Shown here piece by piece: positions 18,730 to 27,066 of a DNA stretch of 64,000 nucleotides. Source of the DNA: Natronohydrobacter sp. (GTDB lineage Bacteria; Pseudomonadota; Alphaproteobacteria; Rhodobacterales; Rhodobacteraceae). The position numbers were made by a program, and so were the translations under genes. The notes below the pieces were generated by a model. The model searched no databases. It saw only the letters and a program-made list of their open reading frames with translations, and was not told the origin of the DNA. The DNA is taken from positions 1 through 64,000 of the forward strand of contig JAFIEL010000001.1 of NCBI GenBank assembly GCA_020832585.1, in the 5' to 3' direction. How positions within the stretch are numbered: the first letter of the stretch is position 1; every line of letters starts with the position of its first letter.

Positions 18730-20049
18730 TCAGATGTCGAGCGTGTTCTCGCGTTCCCAGCGGCTGAAATGCGACACAAACGAATTCCATTCCTGACGCT
18801 TCAGTTTCAGGAAGGCCTGCGAGAATTCGTTGCCCATCATTTCCATCAGTTCGGGATCAGCCTCATAGGCGCGCAGAGCGTCAAGCAGGTTCAGCGGCAG
18901 TTTTGGCGCACCTTCGACCTTGTGGCCTTCGGCATACATGTCGATATCCCAACGCTTGCCCGGATCGGCCTTTGAATGGATGCCGCTCATGCCGGCTGCG
19001 ATGATGACCGCTTGCAGCAGATAGGGGTTTGCTGCGCCATCGGGCAGGCGCAATTCAAAACGGCCCGGCCCCGGCACCCGCACCATATGGGTGCGGTTAT
19101 TGCCGGTCCATGTGACCGAATTGGGCGCCCATGTCGCGCCTGAAATCGTGCGCGGGGCGTTGATACGCTTGTAGCTGTTCACTGTCGGGTTGGTGATCGC
19201 GGCCAAGGCGCTGGCGTGCTTCATGATGCCGCCAAGGAAATGCGCCCCTTGCTCTGACAGGCCCAGTTCGCCCGTCGGGCCAGTGCCCTTGTCGGTGGCA
19301 AAGGCATTTTTGCCCGCGTCATCCCAGACCGAGATATGCACATGGCAGCCATTCCCGGTCAGGCCCTGAATGGGCTTGGGCATGAAGGTGGCGCGGAAGC
19401 CATGCGCTTCGGCCACGGATTTGACCATGAACTTGAAGAAGCTGTGCCGGTCGGCGGTCACGAGCGCGTCGTCAAATTCCCAGTTCATTTCGAACTGGCC
19501 ATTCGCGTCCTCGTGGTCGTTCTGATAGGGGCCCCAGCCCAGATCGAGCATGTAGTCGCAAATCTCGCGCACGACATCATAGCGGCGCATGATCGCCTGC
19601 TGGTCGTAGCAGGGTTTGGCGGCTGTGTCGTAAGGGTCGGAAATCTGCATCCCGTCGGGGGTCAGCAGGAAGAATTCAGCCTCGATCCCGGTCTTGACGG
19701 TCAGCCCTTCCTTTGCAGCTTCGGCAATCTGGCGGCGCAGCACATTGCGCGGGGCTTGGGCCACATCCTGCCCTTCCATCACGCAATCGGCAGCGACCCA
19801 GGCGACTTCGGGTTTCCATGGGATCTGGATAACGGATGCCGGGTCGGGCACCGCCAGCATGTCGGGGTGCGCGGGTGTCAGGTCCAGCCAGGTGGCAAAA
19901 CCGGCAAAACCTGCACCATCTTCCTGCATATCAGAAATGGCCTGTGTCGGCACCAGTTTCGCGCGCTGGCCGCCGAAAAGGTCCGTGAAGGAAATCATGA
20001 AATACTTGATGCCGCGTTCTTCGGCATAGGCTTTCAGGTCGAGTGTCAT
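18730..20049 (-). CDS. gmaS: gamma-glutamylmethylamide synthetase
   Basis: 439-residue glutamine-synthetase-fold ligase that joins methylamine to glutamate using ATP, the first step of the N-methylglutamate pathway. Catalytic segments include GIEAEFFLL, NDHEDANGQFEMNWEF, GNGCHVHISVWD and PGPGRFELRLPD. A plain type III glutamine synthetase would look similar; assignment to GmaS rests on the position directly behind mgsABC. It is the last gene of the leftward operon mgsA-mgsB-mgsC-gmaS. Confidence 0.92.
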   Translation of the reverse strand: MTLDLKAYAEERGIKYFMISFTDLFGGQRAKLVPTQAISDMQEDGAGFAGFATWLDLTPAHPDMLAVPDPASVIQIPWKPEVAWVAADCVMEGQDVAQAPRNVLRRQIAEAAKEGLTVKTGIEAEFFLLTPDGMQISDPYDTAAKPCYDQQAIMRRYDVVREICDYMLDLGWGPYQNDHEDANGQFEMNWEFDDALVTADRHSFFKFMVKSVAEAHGFRATFMPKPIQGLTGNGCHVHISVWDDAGKNAFATDKGTGPTGELGLSEQGAHFLGGIMKHASALAAITNPTVNSYKRINAPRTISGATWAPNSVTWTGNNRTHMVRVPGPGRFELRLPDGAANPYLLQAVIIAAGMSGIHSKADPGKRWDIDMYAEGHKVEGAPKLPLNLLDALRAYEADPELMEMMGNEFSQAFLKLKRQEWNSFVSHFSRWERENTLDI

Positions 20050-20121
20050 CTTGTCCCCATTGGTCGCGTGTTTTTGAAGTGAAAACGCGGGCCAGACAAC
20101 TGTCTGACCCGCGCGATAATC

Positions 20122-21465
20122 TCAGTAGCCTGATCCCGGTTTGCCCGGATACCAGTCGGTGCCCGCAAGCGGCACCTGTGCCATGGCTGCTGCCTCCATC
20201 GTCAGGGCGCAGAGGTCTTCGGGTTCCAGATTGTGCAGATGGTTATGACCACAAGCGCGCGCGATGGTCTGGGCTTCCAGCGTCATCACTTTCAGATAGT
20301 TGCGCAGTCGCCGCCCGGCCTCGACCGGGTCCAGACGTGCGGCAAGTTCCGGGTCTTGCGTCGTGATCCCTGCCGGGTCGCGGCCTTCGTGCCAGTCGTC
20401 ATAGGCCCCGGTCGTCGTGCCAAGCTTCTGATATTCGGATTCCCATTTCGGGTCATTGTCGCCCAGCGCGATCAGCGCCGCCGTGCCGATGGCCACCGCA
20501 TCCGCGCCGAGCGCCAGCGCCTTGGCCACGTCCGCACCCGTGCGGATACCGCCCGAGACGATCAGCTGCACTTCGCGGTGCATCCCTAGATCCTGCAATG
20601 CGCGCACGGCGGGGCGGATGCAGGAGAGGATCGGCAGTCCTACATTCTCGATGAACACATCCTGCGTGGCGGCTGTGCCGCCCTGCATGCCGTCCAGAAC
20701 CACCACATCCGCCCCCGCTTTCACCGCGAGCGCCGTGTCGTAATAGGGCCGCGTGCCGCCGACTTTGACGTAAATCGGAACCTGCCAGCCGGTGATTTCG
20801 CGCAACTCAAGGATCTTGATTTCCAGATCATCCGGCCCGGTCCAGTCGGGGTGACGGCAGGCGGAGCGCTGGTCGATGCCCTTGGGCAGGGTGCGCATCT
20901 CGGCCACGCGGTCGCTGATTTTCTGACCCAGGAGCATGCCGCCCCCACCCGGTTTCGCGCCCTGACCGACCACGACTTCAATCGCATCGGCGCGGCGCAG
21001 ATCGTCGGGGTTCATGCCGTAACGTGAGGGCAGATACTGATAGACCAGCTTGGTGGAATGGCCGCGTTCTTCGGGCGTCATGCCGCCGTCGCCTGTGGTG
21101 GTCGAAGTACCTGCGGCCGAGGCCCCGCGCCCCAGTGCTTCCTTGGCTTGCGCTGAAAGCGCGCCAAAGCTCATGCCCGCGATGGTGATGGGAATGTCCA
21201 ACTCGATGGGTTTCTTGGCGAAGCGCGTGCCAAGCGTCACGCGGGTGTCGCATTTCTCGCGATAGCCTTCGAGCGGGTAGCGGCTGATCGAGGCCCCGAG
21301 GAACAGAAGATCGTCGAAATGCGGCACCTTGCGCTTCGCGCCACCACCGCGAATGTCATAGATCCCGGTCGCCGCGGCGCGACGGATTTCGGCATTGATC
21401 GGATTTGAGAAGGTCGCGGACTGGATCGGCATCGTCTGCGGGATGCGTTTGTCATGTTGGTTCAT
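20122..21465 (-). CDS. mgsC: N-methylglutamate synthase subunit C (FMN-binding glutamate-synthase domain)
   Basis: 447 residues homologous to the FMN/alpha-ketoglutarate domain of glutamate synthase. PITIAGMSFGALSAQAKEAL begins the barrel, and GDGGMTPEER, KPGGGGMLLG and DGMQGGTAATQD follow. With MgsA and MgsB it transfers the methylamine group from gamma-glutamylmethylamide to make N-methylglutamate. The ribosome binding site GAGGG lies before ATG 21465, and the gene starts 12 bases after mgsB. Confidence 0.93.
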   Translation of the reverse strand: MNQHDKRIPQTMPIQSATFSNPINAEIRRAAATGIYDIRGGGAKRKVPHFDDLLFLGASISRYPLEGYREKCDTRVTLGTRFAKKPIELDIPITIAGMSFGALSAQAKEALGRGASAAGTSTTTGDGGMTPEERGHSTKLVYQYLPSRYGMNPDDLRRADAIEVVVGQGAKPGGGGMLLGQKISDRVAEMRTLPKGIDQRSACRHPDWTGPDDLEIKILELREITGWQVPIYVKVGGTRPYYDTALAVKAGADVVVLDGMQGGTAATQDVFIENVGLPILSCIRPAVRALQDLGMHREVQLIVSGGIRTGADVAKALALGADAVAIGTAALIALGDNDPKWESEYQKLGTTTGAYDDWHEGRDPAGITTQDPELAARLDPVEAGRRLRNYLKVMTLEAQTIARACGHNHLHNLEPEDLCALTMEAAAMAQVPLAGTDWYPGKPGSGY

Positions 21466-21477
21466 GGAGTTGGTCCC

Positions 21478-22161
21478 TCAATAGGCCGCAGCGTTGTCGA
21501 TGTCGAAATTGTAGAGCTTGCGCGCTGATCCGTAGCGGCGGAACTCTTCAGGCTTCGCGTCCACGCCGGAACGCGCGATCAGGTCGCGCAGGATCTCCAG
21601 ATGCTCGGGGCGCATTTCCTTCTCGATGCAATCCGCACCAAGGCTTTTGACCGAACCGCGCACGAAAAGCCGTGCTTCGTAAAGCGAGTCGCCCAAGGCG
21701 TCGCCCGCATCGCCGCAGACGACCAGATTGCCGGCCTGCCCCATGAAGGCCGACATATGCCCGATATTGCCCTGCACGACGATATCGATGCCCTTCATCG
21801 AAATCCCGCAGCGGGATGATGCATTGCCCTTGATGACCAGCAGGCCGCCGCGGCCGGTGGCACCGGCATACTGGCTGGCATCACCGTCGATGATGACCGT
21901 GCCCGACATCATGTTCTCGGCCACACCCGGCCCGGCAGAGCCTGCGACATGCACGGTCGCCTGCTTGTTCATGCCCGCGCAATAATAGCCGGTCGAGCCA
22001 CGCACGGTGACTTCGATGGGCGCATCGAGGCCCACGGCAATGGCATGCGCGCCGCGCGGGTTCAGGATTTCCCAGCTTGTCGCGTTGGTCTGGTCTTTTT
22101 GGGCCTGCAGGGTTGCGTTCAACTCGCGCAGGGACTGGGTTGCAAGATCGATGGTTTGCAT
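21478..22161 (-). CDS. mgsB: N-methylglutamate synthase subunit B (GltB C-terminal, GXGXG domain)
   Basis: 227 residues matching the right-handed beta-helix (GXGXG) tail domain of glutamate synthase: repeated GSTGYYCAGMN, GSAGPGVAEN, GATGRGGLLVIKGN and QAGNLVVCGDAGDALG turns. It has a structural role in the MgsABC complex. It starts three bases after mgsA, so translation is probably coupled. Confidence 0.92.
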   Translation of the reverse strand: MQTIDLATQSLRELNATLQAQKDQTNATSWEILNPRGAHAIAVGLDAPIEVTVRGSTGYYCAGMNKQATVHVAGSAGPGVAENMMSGTVIIDGDASQYAGATGRGGLLVIKGNASSRCGISMKGIDIVVQGNIGHMSAFMGQAGNLVVCGDAGDALGDSLYEARLFVRGSVKSLGADCIEKEMRPEHLEILRDLIARSGVDAKPEEFRRYGSARKLYNFDIDNAAAY

Positions 22162-22164
22162 GGC

Positions 22165-23061
22165 TCAGTGGCTCCAGAAATAGACAGTGGCGGGCTCGGG
22201 TTCCCAGACGCGGGCAGTTTCAATGCCCGGCAGGTTGACCAGCGCGCGGTATTCGGACCCGAAGGCCACATATTGATCGGTTTCGGCCATGACGGCAGGT
22301 TTGCAGGCAATCGGATCGCGGACAACGCCAAACCCGTCCTTGGTGCCGACGACGAAGGTGAAGAAACCGTCCAGATCGTCGAGCGTGCCTTCGAGTGCTT
22401 CGCCCAAGCTGGCGCCGTTCTGCATTTTCCAGGTCAGATAGGCCGCACCGACTTCGGTATCGTTCATGCTCTCGATACGGATGCCTTCGCGCTTCAGTTT
22501 GCGCCGCCAGTTGTTGTGGTTCGACAGCGACCCGTTATGCACAAGGCACTGATCTGCCCCGGTCGAGAACGGGTGCGCGCCTTGCGTGGTGACGGCGGAT
22601 TCGGTGGCCATGCGGGTATGGCCGATGCCATGCGTGCCGGACATGGAGGACAGTTCAAAGCGGCGGGCAACATCCTTGGGAAGGCCGACTTCCTTGTAGA
22701 TCTCGATGCTTTCGCCATCGCTCATCACGCGCAGGCCGGGGCGCAGGTCAGCCAGTTTGGCGCGGGCGTCTGCGGCCTTGTCTGCAGGCAGGGTCAGAAC
22801 GGCGTGGGTGTCTTTGCGATGCAGCGTGACTGCAGCACCCAGCGCGGATGACAGGTCATCCGCCAGGGCCGCAAAATCCGCATCGGCCTGATCCGACTGG
22901 ATCGTGAGTTTGGCCTGACCTTGCGCGCTGCCGCCATAGATCGCGATCCCGGCGCTGTCAGGTCCGCGATCGGTCATTGTGACCAGCATATCGGTCAGCA
23001 TTGCCCCGAGTTTCGGCTCAAGGGATTTGTCTTTGAGGAACAATCCGACAATTCCACACAT
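22165..23061 (-). CDS. mgsA: N-methylglutamate synthase subunit A (class II amidotransferase)
   Basis: 298 residues with an N-terminal-nucleophile amidotransferase fold. MCGIVGLFL exposes the catalytic Cys2 after Met removal; TDRGPDSAGIAIYGG and HNGSLSNHNNWRR are the substrate-binding segments. It would release methylamine from gamma-glutamylmethylamide for transfer in MgsC. It heads the leftward mgsABC-gmaS operon, divergent from the first amt gene across 276 bases. Confidence 0.93.
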   Translation of the reverse strand: MCGIVGLFLKDKSLEPKLGAMLTDMLVTMTDRGPDSAGIAIYGGSAQGQAKLTIQSDQADADFAALADDLSSALGAAVTLHRKDTHAVLTLPADKAADARAKLADLRPGLRVMSDGESIEIYKEVGLPKDVARRFELSSMSGTHGIGHTRMATESAVTTQGAHPFSTGADQCLVHNGSLSNHNNWRRKLKREGIRIESMNDTEVGAAYLTWKMQNGASLGEALEGTLDDLDGFFTFVVGTKDGFGVVRDPIACKPAVMAETDQYVAFGSEYRALVNLPGIETARVWEPEPATVYFWSH

Positions 23062-23337
23062 TCTGGTCGCTCCACTGTCTGTGATGTTGTCCTTACGCTA
23101 GCAGCATCCTCGCGTCGGTTCAACTGCGAAGAAACAAATTTTCATTTGGTGCGCAATAGGGCAGCGTCTGGCGGTTTTCTCAGGTTTTGCTTGACAGAAT
23201 GTCGCAGCGCAGTTTCTTACTATGAATAATTTTTCAACGAGGGGTCAAAATTCGACAAGGTTTGTGCGGTCCTGCCGATGCCCGTTGCATGGTTGATTCG
23301 CGCAACGTCACGCCTGTAGCGAAAGGGAGGAGCAAGG

Positions 23338-24690
23338 GTGGACACGCAACTTGATGCAATCACGACAATCTTTACTGAGTTCTATTACTGGGTGACGATC
23401 CCGCTGATGTTTCTGATTCATGTGGGGTTCTGCATGTATGAAGTAGGGGCCAGCCGACGGCGAAACCACATGCACACGCTGATGAAGAACTCGATGATCA
23501 TCCCGCTGGTCACGATCACCTTCTTTTTCTTCGGCTGGTGGCTCTACTGGGCCTTGCCCAACGGGCCGTTCATCACAGGCGGGATTTTATGGGAGGATGC
23601 CGCCGCCAATGCCGCCAATTCACCGACAATGGGCACCAACCTGGATGACCGCATAACGGGCGTGTTCTGGGCTGCATTTCTTCTGTTTTCATGGACTGCC
23701 GCCTCGATCGTGTCGGGGGCGGTGATCGAACGGATCAATTCGGGTGCTTTCTGGGTGCTGGCTGTCGTGATCGGGTCAGGCGCATGGATCATTGATGCAT
23801 CCTGGGGCTGGCACCCGAATGGCTGGATGGTCCAAATCCTCGGCTATCATGACGCCTATGCTTCTGGGGTGATCCACGCCATTGCAGGCGGTTTCGCGCT
23901 GGGTGTGTTGTGCGTTCTGGGACCAAGGCTGGGTAAATTTGCGGCTGACGGTACACCGCGCAATATCCTGCCGCATAATCCTTGGATGGTCGCTGTAGGG
24001 CTGTTCATCATCTATACAGGGTTCTGGGGCTTCTATGTGGCCTGCAACATTCCGATCATATCGCCTGCGGAAATCGACGGTGTGATCGTGGGAACCACAT
24101 GGACCGCGACCACGATCTATCTGACGCCGACCTCGCTAAGTGCGATTACCTTCAACTTCCTGATGTCGCTGTCAGGTGGGATGCTCATGGCCTTTGCCGT
24201 GTCCAAGGGGGATGCGTTCTGGACATATTCCGGCGGCTTGGCGGGGATCATCTGTGCCTCTGCAGGCAATGATCTCTATCATCCGATTCAGGCCATGTTC
24301 GTGGGCTGTATCGGGGCATTTGTCGCCTACAAGATGCACCATTTCGTCGAGCGGCGTTTCAAGATCGACGATGCGGTGGGCGCAGTGGCCGTGCATGGCT
24401 ATGCAGGCTTTGCCGGGCTTGTCATCGCGGGTTTCCTGCTTTGGGGCCATCCGGCCGGAGCGTATGAAGGCTATGCCAGCATCAATCCGTTGGGTCAGTT
24501 CCTTGGGGCGATCATCATGTTCGGGGTGCTCGGGTTCCTGCCAGGATGGATCGTCGCCAAGATCCTGCATGCTTTTGGCCTGTTGCGTATCCCGCGCGAG
24601 ATCGAGATCATGGGACTGGATTTTCAGGACATGCAGATGGAGCGCGAAGCTGAAATCGAAGTGCGCGCCGCCAAGCGCGAACTTGTCTGA
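23338..24690 (+). CDS. amt: ammonium/methylammonium channel, Amt family (twin-His retained)
   Basis: 450 residues, about 11 membrane helices. The start is GTG behind GGGAGG. D172 and H180 (motif HDAYASGVIH) and H353 (AVHGYAGFAG) occupy the places of E. coli AmtB Asp160, His168 and His318, so the conducting pore is intact. Expression opposite mgsABC-gmaS suggests uptake of methylammonium or recapture of released ammonium. No glnK is next to it. A small membrane protein gene follows 26 bases later. Confidence 0.92.
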   Translation: MDTQLDAITTIFTEFYYWVTIPLMFLIHVGFCMYEVGASRRRNHMHTLMKNSMIIPLVTITFFFFGWWLYWALPNGPFITGGILWEDAAANAANSPTMGTNLDDRITGVFWAAFLLFSWTAASIVSGAVIERINSGAFWVLAVVIGSGAWIIDASWGWHPNGWMVQILGYHDAYASGVIHAIAGGFALGVLCVLGPRLGKFAADGTPRNILPHNPWMVAVGLFIIYTGFWGFYVACNIPIISPAEIDGVIVGTTWTATTIYLTPTSLSAITFNFLMSLSGGMLMAFAVSKGDAFWTYSGGLAGIICASAGNDLYHPIQAMFVGCIGAFVAYKMHHFVERRFKIDDAVGAVAVHGYAGFAGLVIAGFLLWGHPAGAYEGYASINPLGQFLGAIIMFGVLGFLPGWIVAKILHAFGLLRIPREIEIMGLDFQDMQMEREAEIEVRAAKRELV

Positions 24691-24716
24691 CCTGTGCAGC
24701 GAAAGGAGAAACGCAA

Positions 24717-24935
24717 ATGTCTACGACAGGTGTAACAAGCTGGGCCGTCGATCTGGCAGAGGTTGGTCCAATCTATCCCTTTCAGGGCGGCGAAACACTG
24801 TTCTGGGTCCTGGGGCTCGCTTTCTGGATTGGCTGGCATGTGTGGTCGATCCGATGGGAGAAGGCCTATCAGAAAGATCGCATCGCCAAATACGGGGATA
24901 GCGACACCCTGAAGAAGTCGCTTGATCTGCATTGA
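24717..24935 (+). CDS. small one-helix membrane protein, unknown
   Basis: 72 residues with one clear transmembrane helix (about 27-47, FWVLGLAFWIGWHVW) and a charged C-terminal tail (RWEKAYQKDRIAKYGDSDTL). AAAGGAGAAA precedes ATG and a strong terminator follows, so it is the second gene of the amt operon. I do not recognise the family. The position suggests an accessory subunit of the Amt channel or of another membrane step in the pathway. Confidence 0.75.
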   Translation: MSTTGVTSWAVDLAEVGPIYPFQGGETLFWVLGLAFWIGWHVWSIRWEKAYQKDRIAKYGDSDTLKKSLDLH

Positions 24936-24954
24936 ACCGACCGGGATCATGTCA

Positions 24955-24985
24955 GGGCCAGCCATTCCGATGGCTGGCCCTTTCG
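24955..24985 (+). terminator. terminator of the amt operon
   Basis: A perfect 11-bp stem GGGCCAGCCAT/ATGGCTGGCCC around TCCG is followed by TTTCG, 20 bases after the small-protein stop codon. Confidence 0.88.
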
Positions 24986-25202
24986 AATTCGCTGCAGCAG
25001 ACGCTTGATTCGGGTATCCTGCGCCAAGTGGTTTGTAAATTGGTTCCGCGTGGCCTGCCAGTTGATCACGGCAATGGTCGAATTATCACCGGTTTTGGCG
25101 GAAAAATTGCCCTTCAGTAAAATTATTTTCATTAAGTATTGATTTTGTCTGCGCGATTTGTCCAACTATGGCGAGATTCCAGAAGATGCGCGGCCGATGG
25201 CG

Positions 25203-25242
25203 CAACCGCAAGGAACCAGATTGAACCAGATCGGACCACATA
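25203..25242 (+). promoter_or_regulatory. four 10-bp-phased ACC(A) repeats before dmmD
   Basis: Consecutive decamers read CAACCGCAAG, GAACCAGATT, GAACCAGATC and GGACCACATA. The spacing is exactly one helical turn, so every ACC faces the same side. They end 12 bases before the dmmD ATG, which places them at or after any promoter. Similar half-sites occur before the second amt and tmm. Probably an operator; the protein is unknown. Confidence 0.55.
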
Positions 25243-25254
25243 GGGAGAGAAGAG

Positions 25255-26391
25255 ATGACGACATCGTGGCGTTTTTCGGTTTTGGCAGACCGCCATCGGG
25301 CGATGGGCTCGGCGCTGGAGGACTGGTCTGGCATGGGGACCGCTTGGAGCTATGACAAGGATCAGGAAGAGGAATATCTCGCGATCCGCACCAAGGCCGG
25401 GTTCATGGATGTGTCGGGGTTGAAAAAGGTGCATGTGGTCGGGCCGCATGCCTTTCATGTGATCGACCGGGCCACGACGCGCAGTGCCGACAAGATCAAG
25501 CCGGGGCGCAGTTCCTATGCCACGATGCTGAATGATGAAGGCAAGTTCATCGACGATTGCGTGATCTACCGCACCGGGCCGAATGCCTATATGGTGGTGC
25601 ATGGATCAGGTCAGGGCCATGAGCAACTGACCATGGCCGCGACGGGCCGCGATGTGGATATCCGCTTCGACGACAACCTCCATGACATCTCGCTGCAGGG
25701 GCCGCTGGCGGTGGATTTCCTGGAAGCACAGGGCGTGCCGGGCATCCGCGATCTGCCCTATTTCGCCCACACGCAGACCATGCTTTGGGACAAGCCCGTG
25801 ATGATCTCGCGCACGGGCTATACCGGCGAGCGTGGTTATGAGATTTTCTGCCGCGCACAGGATGCGGTGGAGATCTGGGATGCGTTGGTCGAAAAAGGCG
25901 CACCGATGGGAATTATCCCGACGCGGTTTACCACGCTCGATCTGTTGCGCGCGGAAAGCTACCTGCTGTTCTTCCCCTATGACAATTCCGAGAAATACCC
26001 GTTCGAGAACGAGAAATGCGGCGACACGCTCTGGGAACTGGGGCTGGATTTCACGGTCTCCAAGGGCAAGACGGGTTTTCGCGGGGCCGAAGAGCATTAC
26101 CGTCTGAAGGGCAAGGAGCGCTTCAAGATTTATGGTGTGAAACTCGAAGGCACGACCCCTGCCGAGGAAGGTGCTGCGCTGATGAAGGACGGGAAGCAAG
26201 TGGGCGTCGTCACGATCGGTATGTATTCCTCGCTCAACAAGCACAATGTCGGCATTGCCCGGATGCCGGTGGATTGCGCGGTGGATGGCACGGCGATGGT
26301 TGTTAAGAATTCTGACGGGGAAATCCCCTGCGTGGCCCATTCCATGCCCTTCTACGACCCGGACAAGAAGCGCCGCACGGCGAAAGGCTGA
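25255..26391 (+). CDS. dmmD: DmmD, GcvT-like tetrahydrofolate-dependent protein of dimethylamine demethylation
   Basis: 378-residue aminomethyltransferase (GcvT) homologue. It has SRTGYTGERGYEIF, the folate-domain TFTT-like segment TRFTTLDLLRAESYLLFF, and a C-terminal barrel with KHNVGIARM. In characterised Ruegeria dmmDABC the GcvT-like DmmD is thought to receive the formaldehyde made by DmmABC on tetrahydrofolate. GGGAGAGAAGAG precedes ATG. A strong terminator lies between this gene and dmmA. Confidence 0.88.
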   Translation: MTTSWRFSVLADRHRAMGSALEDWSGMGTAWSYDKDQEEEYLAIRTKAGFMDVSGLKKVHVVGPHAFHVIDRATTRSADKIKPGRSSYATMLNDEGKFIDDCVIYRTGPNAYMVVHGSGQGHEQLTMAATGRDVDIRFDDNLHDISLQGPLAVDFLEAQGVPGIRDLPYFAHTQTMLWDKPVMISRTGYTGERGYEIFCRAQDAVEIWDALVEKGAPMGIIPTRFTTLDLLRAESYLLFFPYDNSEKYPFENEKCGDTLWELGLDFTVSKGKTGFRGAEEHYRLKGKERFKIYGVKLEGTTPAEEGAALMKDGKQVGVVTIGMYSSLNKHNVGIARMPVDCAVDGTAMVVKNSDGEIPCVAHSMPFYDPDKKRRTAKG

Positions 26392-26399
26392 ACACAGGC

Positions 26400-26432
26400 G
26401 GGCGCGGTTCATCTTGGGCCGCGCCTTTTTTG
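26400..26432 (+). terminator. strong intrinsic terminator inside the dmm operon
   Basis: The stem GGCGCGG pairs with CCGCGCC (11-base loop) and is followed by six T. It lies nine bases after the dmmD stop and within 30 bases of the dmmA start, leaving no room for a separate promoter beyond it. It probably works as a partial terminator that sets the dmmD to dmmABC ratio. Confidence 0.85.
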
Positions 26433-26460
26433 CGACATGACAGACGGAGCAAAACCCCGG

Positions 26461-27066
26461 ATGAGCAAGTTCGACTTTCCCCCTTCCATCGCCAGCCGCC
26501 CGGTCTATGGCACGCTCAAGCCTCGCAAGGGCACGCAACATCTGATGATCGCCGATGGTGCAGGAGCAGAGGCGCTGCTGGATCTGGTGGCCTCTGCGCC
26601 CGAGATCATGGCGCAGGCCCATGTGATTTTCATTTCGCGCGGTTCCGACACGCATTCTGAAAAATTACGCGCGGCGGGTCCGGCGATCCTGCATGTCGGC
26701 CCGAGCTATCCGGCAACAGTGCAGCGTATCCGGCGGGTGCTGCAGGATACTGTTATGGGCGCGCAGATCTATCTGGCAGGCACCGAAGGGCTGATCGGAC
26801 AGGCCATGAATGAGGCGCTTCAGGCGGGTATCCCGCTGGCTGCGATCCAGACCGAGCATCGGGGGTCCGTCGCGCGGCGCGTGCAATGCGTGCATTGCAA
26901 GGGGATCACCGAGGGTGTGATGACAGACCCCTTCGTATGCAGCCATTGCGGGCTGAACCTGTTCGTGCGGGACCATTATTCGCGCAGGCTGGCGGCGTTT
27001 CAGGGGGTCTGCATCGATGCCGAAGACCCCGGCGAGGTTCCCGATCCGGTGGAGTTGTACAAATGA
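26461..27066 (+). CDS. dmmA: dimethylamine monooxygenase subunit (DmmA-like)
   Basis: 201 residues from ATG 26461; an in-frame ATG at 26437 would give 209 but lies next to the terminator T run without a ribosome binding site. The N-terminal part is a Rossmann-like alpha/beta region (about 25-125). The C-terminal part carries two CxxC pairs (CVHC and CSHC, at 143-146 and 160-163), a zinc- or iron-binding knuckle. It matches the approximately 200-residue DmmA family of the three-component haem-dependent dimethylamine monooxygenase. It overlaps dmmB by ATGA. Confidence 0.85.
   Translation: MSKFDFPPSIASRPVYGTLKPRKGTQHLMIADGAGAEALLDLVASAPEIMAQAHVIFISRGSDTHSEKLRAAGPAILHVGPSYPATVQRIRRVLQDTVMGAQIYLAGTEGLIGQAMNEALQAGIPLAAIQTEHRGSVARRVQCVHCKGITEGVMTDPFVCSHCGLNLFVRDHYSRRLAAFQGVCIDAEDPGEVPDPVELYK

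Larger units (their letters stand above)
24936..25254. other. intergenic region upstream of dmm operon
   Basis: It holds the amt-operon terminator (24955-24985), an A/T-rich stretch at about 25100-25150 and four 10-bp-phased ACC/ACCA repeats at 25203-25242 that abut the dmmD ribosome binding site. TTGATT at 25139 and AACTAT at 25164 could be a weak promoter. No gene is visible. Confidence 0.7.

Noticed and set aside
23062..23337. sigma-54 promoter or phased ACC repeats between mgsA and amt
   Set aside because: TGGCGG...TTTTGC does not have correct -24/-12 spacing, and only two ACC cores about 31 bp apart were found; not enough to call.
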